Positions 59,853 through 64,000 of a stretch of DNA of 64,000 bases are shown here, piece by piece (within the stretch, counting starts at the first letter, position 1; each line of letters opens with the position of its first letter). The position numbers and the translations under genes are program-made. The stretch comes from Paenibacillus silagei. Lineage in GTDB: Bacteria; Bacillota; Bacilli; Paenibacillales; Paenibacillaceae. The stretch is from NCBI RefSeq assembly GCF_017874735.1, contig NZ_JAGGLV010000017.1, positions 92,438-156,437 on the forward strand, read 5' to 3'. The notes under the pieces are model-generated. The model was not told the DNA's origin, did no database searches, and saw only the letters and a program-made list of their open reading frames with translations.

Positions 59853-60736
59853 AATCGATAGCGTTATTGCCTCAGGGCTCCGTCTCGCATGAAGCGCTGC
59901 TGCATTTATTTGGCGGTAACCCTGTTCAACTGGAGCATCATAAGCTCATATCCGATGTCTTTCTGTCTACGGCTGGCGGAGTCACTGATTACAGTGTCAT
60001 TCCGATTGAGAACACGATAGAGGGCTCGGTCAGCCTGCATATCGACTGGCTCATTAATGAAGTGAATCTGCCGATGCAGGCGGAGTGGATTTTCCCGTCG
60101 ATACAGAATCTGATCAGCTGTCCGCAGGAATTCACGAAGGAGAACGGGGACAAGGATTATACCAAGATTGTCAAGATCCTGTCCCATCCGGTGGCTATGG
60201 CGCAATGCACGCAGTTCATCCGTAAGGCTATGCCCTGGGCTGAGCTGGAGTCTGTGGGAAGCACCTCTGAAGCGGTGGAGATTGTGAAGGGCAATCCCGG
60301 CAAAGGCTGGGCTGCCATCGGTACCGCGCTTGGAGCCGCTACGCACGGGCTGGAGGTTGTGGAGCGCCAGATTACAGACCATAATAACAATTACACACGG
60401 TTCGTGCTGGTTGGTCCGCAGAAGCTGGAGCTTCCGCAGAAGAGCAGTGGAGACAAGACAAGTATTCTTGTTACGCTGCCCGAGGATTTCCCTGGTGCAC
60501 TGCATCAGGTGCTGGCTGCTTTTGCCTGGCGTAAGCTGAACTTGTCCCGTATTGAATCACGGCCGACGAAGAAGAAGCTGGGTACTTATTATTTCTATAT
60601 TGATGTGCTGGAACCGATAGAATCGGTACTGCTCCCGGGTGCGATTGAAGAGATCAAAGCCTTGGGCTGTCAGGTACGTATTCTGGGGTCCTATCCCACA
60701 TACACCTATGAGGAAGAGAAAGCGGAGGTGCAGTAA
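59849..60736 (+). CDS. pheA: Prephenate dehydratase
   Basis: A 295-aa enzyme converting prephenate to phenylpyruvate. Catalytic segments DYSVIPIENTIEGSVSLHID and AIGTALGAATHGLEVVERQI are present (Thr in the NTxxGSV motif); a C-terminal ACT domain (TSILVTLPEDFPGALHQVLA, then SRIESRPTKKKLGTYYFYID) carries the ESRP phenylalanine site. Translationally coupled to thrB. No chorismate mutase domain. Confidence 0.96.
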   Translation: MKSIALLPQGSVSHEALLHLFGGNPVQLEHHKLISDVFLSTAGGVTDYSVIPIENTIEGSVSLHIDWLINEVNLPMQAEWIFPSIQNLISCPQEFTKENGDKDYTKIVKILSHPVAMAQCTQFIRKAMPWAELESVGSTSEAVEIVKGNPGKGWAAIGTALGAATHGLEVVERQITDHNNNYTRFVLVGPQKLELPQKSSGDKTSILVTLPEDFPGALHQVLAAFAWRKLNLSRIESRPTKKKLGTYYFYIDVLEPIESVLLPGAIEEIKALGCQVRILGSYPTYTYEEEKAEVQ

Positions 60737-60740
60737 GTTC

Positions 60741-61622
60741 ATGGCTGAGCAATGGATCTATCTGGATGGACAACATGTAACGAAGGACAAGGCAATGGTG
60801 TCCGTATTCGATCACGGTTTTTTATATGGAGACGGAATTTTTGAAGGTATCCGTATTTATAACGGCAACATCTTCAAGTGTAAGGAGCATCTGGACAGGC
60901 TGTATGATTCGGCGAAGTCGATTATGCTGGACATTCCGCTGGCCTATGATGAGATGCTGGAGGCCATGGCCGAGACAATCCGCCTGAACGAAATGCGGGA
61001 CGGCTACATCCGGCTGATCGTATCACGCGGTCCCGGCAACCTGGGTCTTGATCCGCGCCGCTGCCCCAAAGCAAGTGTGATCATCATTGTTGAGCAGCTC
61101 GCGATCTACCCGGAACAGGCTTATCTGAACGGACTTCGTGCCGTTTCTGTGTCCCAGCGCCGCAATATCCCGGATGCGCTGAATCCGAAGATCAAATCGC
61201 TGAACTATCTCAACAATATTCTGGTGAAGATTCAGTCGAATCTGGCGGAAGCCGATGAAGCGATCATGATGAACGCTCAAGGGTATGTAACCGAAGGCTC
61301 CGGCGATAATATCTTCATTATCAAAAGAGGGGTAGTCTATACACCGCCTTGTTACCTGGGTGCCCTGGAGGGAATCACCCGTCTAGCGATCATTGAGCTG
61401 TGTGAGAAGCTGGGACTGCCGCTGAAGGAAGAGCCTTTCACCATGCATGATGTCTATATTGCCGATGAAGTCTTCTTCACCGGAACAGCGGCTGAAGTTA
61501 TTGCTGCCCGTGAGATCGACGGCAGAGTCATTGGTTCCGGCCAGGCCGGGCCGATTACCCTGCAATTGCTGGAAGAATTCCGCAATGTGGTTGATAAAGA
61601 CGGATATAAGGTTTGGGAATAG
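60741..61622 (+). CDS. ilvE: Branched-chain amino acid aminotransferase
   Basis: A 293-aa class IV PLP transaminase. VSVFDHGFLYGDGIFEGIRI, LNPKIKSLNYLNNILVKIQS (PLP Lys in KSLNYLNN) and the donor site YVTEGSGDNIFIIKRGVVYT are intact. ATG 60741 follows GGAGGT. It sits 4 nt after pheA, so it may finish Phe as well as Ile, Leu and Val synthesis. D-amino acid transaminase is a related but less likely alternative because of the EGIRxY and YLGxLEGITR patterns. Confidence 0.93.
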   Translation: MAEQWIYLDGQHVTKDKAMVSVFDHGFLYGDGIFEGIRIYNGNIFKCKEHLDRLYDSAKSIMLDIPLAYDEMLEAMAETIRLNEMRDGYIRLIVSRGPGNLGLDPRRCPKASVIIIVEQLAIYPEQAYLNGLRAVSVSQRRNIPDALNPKIKSLNYLNNILVKIQSNLAEADEAIMMNAQGYVTEGSGDNIFIIKRGVVYTPPCYLGALEGITRLAIIELCEKLGLPLKEEPFTMHDVYIADEVFFTGTAAEVIAAREIDGRVIGSGQAGPITLQLLEEFRNVVDKDGYKVWE

Positions 61623-61651
61623 TACAGAAATTTCGCGTGAGCGAATAGAGA

Positions 61652-61689
61652 AAAATCCTTTCATGCCAAGCATGGAAGGATTTTTTTTG
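61652..61689 (+). terminator. Terminator after ilvE
   Basis: AAAATCCTTTCATGC pairs with GCATGGAAGGATTTT, followed by more T. Confidence 0.93.
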
Positions 61690-61836
61690 CATATAGGGAT
61701 GTCATTCGCCCATGGGCTGCATAAGATGTAGTAACGAAGGAGGCGGCTGTACCGCAACTACCGAATCTGGAGGGCTATCATCCCTGAACCGGGGTGCAGT
61801 GCCGATCAATAGATACTTTTAGGAGGTAAATGCTGC

Positions 61837-63366
61837 GTGAAAATACACATTGTTAAGCAAGGTGATTCGCTGTTTGCGTTATCACAGAAGTATGGAGTGC
61901 CGCTGCAAAAAATAATCGAGGCCAATCCGCAAATCACCAATCCAGATGTGCTTGCTGTAGGAGACAAGGTTAAGATCCCGGCTGCGCCCGTAGCTCTGCC
62001 TGTTCCGGACAACAACGATATCTACTATAAGCATACAGTCAAGCAAGGTGATACCTTATGGAAGCTCTCCAAGGCTTGGGGAGTTACACTCAAGGATATG
62101 ATTGATGCCAACCCGCAGCTTAAGAACCCTAATGCACTGATGACGGGTGAAGTCGTGAATATCCCTAAGAAAGTCAGTACCTCTCCAATCCAGGCCCAAT
62201 CCATCGATCCGGTAAAAGCTAATACGACCCCAATTCAGGCTCAGTCCACCGCTCCGGCAGTGGTCGATAAAACGGCGATTGGCGGTAAAACCTACACTGG
62301 TGTCATCGAAAAGCCGGCTCCCGCACCTGCGCCAGTTCCTGCACCTGCTGCAGAAGCAGTCCCTATCCCGTTGGCGGTTCCTGCACCTAACCCTGCACCT
62401 AACAAAGCGCCGGAAGTCAAGCCCGTTCAGGAAGCCGTCTATGAGAAACAAAGCTTGTATGTGCAAATCTCTGTTCCCGCGCAGGAAGAGAAAACCAAAG
62501 AAGTACATCATAAGTCAGAGGTTCAGCCTGCCGCCTGGGATGAGGGTAAAACCTCGCCTTGGGGAAAGAGCGATGGCTACCCCGGCCTTAGCGAGAATCC
62601 GTATTTTATGAATTATGCACCCGTGTATCCCGTATATGAGCCAATGGCCAATATGAATATGAACAATATGAATAACGCTCCAAGTTATGTTCAGCCTGCA
62701 GCGTTTATGCCGGAATGCCCCCCTTTCTATGCTCAGCCGGTTAATCCTTGTCCGCCTGGACAATACCCCGGAGCATGGTATCCTAATGCAGAACCGGATT
62801 ATAACAATGTGAATATGTCAGCAGTCAGCCCTGTCAGTGACAATGCTGCGTTTGCTCCGCAGTACCAGAGTGAGCAGGTTAATCTTCCGTGGCCTTCCTG
62901 CGGATGCGGCGCAATGTCGATTCAGCCCTATCCTTATGAGCAGCCGATGTATAACGGGTATCCGGTGTACGGCATGCCGCAGATGGGGATGGTTTCTCCT
63001 TATGCTGGAGGAATGAATGCCATGCCTAACGCGGTGTCACCGATGTATGAACAGCCTATGGTATCGAATATTCCGCCATATCCGGCTTATCCGGGCATGG
63101 AGAATTTCGCCCACAACCGCGTACCCGAGATTCAGATCCCTGAGCCTGTAGTGGAGGAAGCGGAGGAGGTGCCTGATAAGGGGCGCACTGAGGCCACAAC
63201 AGCAAAGGATACAAAACCAGGGAAATCCAAACCGGCAGCGGCAAAAGCGAAAACCTCCAGCCAGAACTCTGCCTCCAAGGATAAGGCCCACTCCAAGCCG
63301 CGTTCGAGCTCAAGCGGACGTTCAAGTACAGATAAGAAGAATCAGACTCCTTGGATTCCCAATTAA
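61837..63366 (+). CDS. safA: Spore coat morphogenetic protein SafA-like (two LysM domains)
   Basis: A 509-aa protein. LysM 1 at about 3-48 (KIHIVKQGDSLFALSQKYGV) and LysM 2 at about 66-111 (YKHTVKQGDTLWKLSKAWGV); the first matches the start of B. subtilis SafA, which has one LysM. A Pro/Ala linker, a long Pro, Tyr, Asn, Met-rich middle with CGCGAMS, and a Lys/Ser-rich C-terminus follow. It should sit at the cortex-coat interface and bind SpoVID, also encoded here. GTG 61837 follows AGGAGGT by 9 nt. Position after pheA is as in B. subtilis. Confidence 0.87.
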   Translation: MKIHIVKQGDSLFALSQKYGVPLQKIIEANPQITNPDVLAVGDKVKIPAAPVALPVPDNNDIYYKHTVKQGDTLWKLSKAWGVTLKDMIDANPQLKNPNALMTGEVVNIPKKVSTSPIQAQSIDPVKANTTPIQAQSTAPAVVDKTAIGGKTYTGVIEKPAPAPAPVPAPAAEAVPIPLAVPAPNPAPNKAPEVKPVQEAVYEKQSLYVQISVPAQEEKTKEVHHKSEVQPAAWDEGKTSPWGKSDGYPGLSENPYFMNYAPVYPVYEPMANMNMNNMNNAPSYVQPAAFMPECPPFYAQPVNPCPPGQYPGAWYPNAEPDYNNVNMSAVSPVSDNAAFAPQYQSEQVNLPWPSCGCGAMSIQPYPYEQPMYNGYPVYGMPQMGMVSPYAGGMNAMPNAVSPMYEQPMVSNIPPYPAYPGMENFAHNRVPEIQIPEPVVEEAEEVPDKGRTEATTAKDTKPGKSKPAAAKAKTSSQNSASKDKAHSKPRSSSSGRSSTDKKNQTPWIPN

Positions 63367-63391
63367 GAGGATAGTCCCTAAGAGGAGAGTT

Positions 63392-63435
63392 GCACATGCA
63401 GGTCCTGCTAGATATGAGGGCCGGCATGTGCTTTT
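63392..63435 (+). terminator. Terminator after safA
   Basis: GCACATGC (63392-63399) pairs with GCATGTGC (63424-63431), then TTTT. Confidence 0.75.
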
Positions 63436-63521
63436 GGGGCATGGTTATACAGGTACAGAGGCTTGTATAGGATATCTATGAAAGTCTATAGTACTATCTC
63501 GAAAATAGTAGAAATTAAGGG

Positions 63522-63550
63522 TTGTTAGCAGGGATATATAATGTTATATT
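63522..63550 (+). promoter_or_regulatory. rRNA promoter P1
   Basis: TTGTTA at 63522-63527, 17-nt spacer, TATATT at 63545-63550. First of two tandem promoters in the 63367-63828 gap, which holds no gene. Confidence 0.75.
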
Positions 63551-63637
63551 ATATATCCAATCGCAAGGCGGGTGCCTTGCACAAGGTTGGACATGTTGCT
63601 CTGATGAATACACACTTTGCTTCATCGAAAATAAGTG

Positions 63638-63666
63638 TTGCATTCAGAAGAAGAACATGTTATATT
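63638..63666 (+). promoter_or_regulatory. rRNA promoter P2
   Basis: TTGCAT at 63638-63643, 17-nt spacer, TATATT at 63661-63666. The downstream leader contains a boxA-like CGCTCTTTCTAA near 63812, as expected for antitermination in rRNA operons. Confidence 0.8.
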
Positions 63667-63828
63667 ATAAGAGTTGCTGGTGACGAGATAATCGACACTA
63701 ACAACGAGCTTGATCTTTGAAAACTGAACAACGAGTGAGTATCGGAGATCGCTTCGGCGAGATCCAAAAATGAGAATGTAAATTCTCGTCAGATGTTTCA
63801 AAATGAGCAATCGCTCTTTCTAAATACC

Positions 63829-64000
63829 AATTTGGAGAGTTTGATCCTGGCTCAGGACGAACGCTGGCGGCATGCCTAATACATGCAAGTCGAGCGGAGT
63901 TTGAGAGGAAGCTTGCTTCCTTTCAAACTTAGCGGCGGACGGGTGAGTAACACGTAGGCAACCTGCCCTCAAGCCTGGGATAACTACCGGAAACGGTAGC
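63829..64000 (+). rRNA. 16S ribosomal RNA (5' part)
   Basis: The conserved AGAGTTTGATCCTGGCTCAG starts at 63836, placing position 1 near 63829. The V1 region and GGACGGGTGAGTAACACGTA follow, and the gene runs off the window. It is preceded by tandem promoters and a leader. The sequence fits Paenibacillus. Confidence 0.98.

Noticed and set aside
1..64000. Prophage, insertion sequence or transposase genes
   Set aside because: No transposase, integrase or phage structural gene was recognised in any frame; accessory content consists of small genes and repeat arrays.

Overview
This 64 kb window is a chromosomal segment of an endospore-forming Firmicute, most probably a Paenibacillus. The evidence is the coat and sporulation genes (spoVID, safA, spoIVFA, spoIVFB, spo0B), the start of a Firmicutes-type 16S rRNA gene at the right end, T-box and L21-type leaders, and a gene order that closely follows the Bacillus subtilis hemAXCDBL - spoVID - valS - folC - maf/radC - mreBCD - minCD - spoIVFAB - rplU/ysxB/rpmA - spo0B - obg - pheB - pheA - safA block.

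Layout. 1-5.1 kb: the end of an oligosaccharide-type ABC importer (two permeases and a lipoprotein), a LacI-type regulator and a TIM-barrel sugar isomerase/epimerase. 5.1-9.5 kb: small accessory genes (secreted YCF48-like repeat protein, SDR oxidoreductase, short membrane proteins) and hairpin repeat arrays. 9.5-12.4 kb, minus strand: a purine-salvage operon (PRTase, IMP dehydrogenase-like protein, hpt) behind a purine riboswitch whose terminator overlaps the aptamer. 12.7-22.9 kb: a tetrapyrrole operon (hemA, hemX, a SirC-like gene, hemC, a cobA-hemD fusion, hemB, hemL) and an RluA-type pseudouridine synthase. This operon is interrupted between sirC and hemC by 15 copies of a 51-bp hairpin repeat. 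23-28.9 kb: exported proteins, a zinc peptidase, an eight-copy 52-bp hairpin array, a GGDEF protein and a glycosyltransferase. 29-37.3 kb: spoVID, a copper-amine-oxidase-like secreted protein, T-box-controlled valS, folC and murC. 37.5-41.5 kb: two tandem paralogous glycosyltransferases and a SPOR-domain protein. 41.7-47.4 kb: DUF4321, maf, radC, mreBCD and minCD (cell shape and division). 47.5-54 kb: spoIVFAB, rng, rplU-prp-rpmA, spo0B and obgE. 54.2-56.9 kb: an SPFH/zinc-ribbon envelope-stress cluster behind a sigma-W-like promoter. 57-61.6 kb: pheB-hom-thrB-pheA-ilvE (amino acid biosynthesis). 61.8-63.4 kb: safA. The window ends with two tandem strong promoters and the first 172 nt of a 16S rRNA gene.

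The most unusual content is a group of tandem arrays whose units are 51 or 52 bp long. Each unit carries an inverted repeat with an A-rich loop followed by a GC-rich linker. Read in matching orientation, two of the families keep the outer stem and loop but swap the inner stem bases in complementary pairs. This suggests related elements whose hairpin structure is conserved. Other items of note are the apparent ligand-ON purine riboswitch, a triplicated 77/78-bp segment around the sirC start, a probable PerR box upstream of hemA, a membrane-anchored Spo0B, and a glycosyltransferase paralogue that has lost conserved residues.
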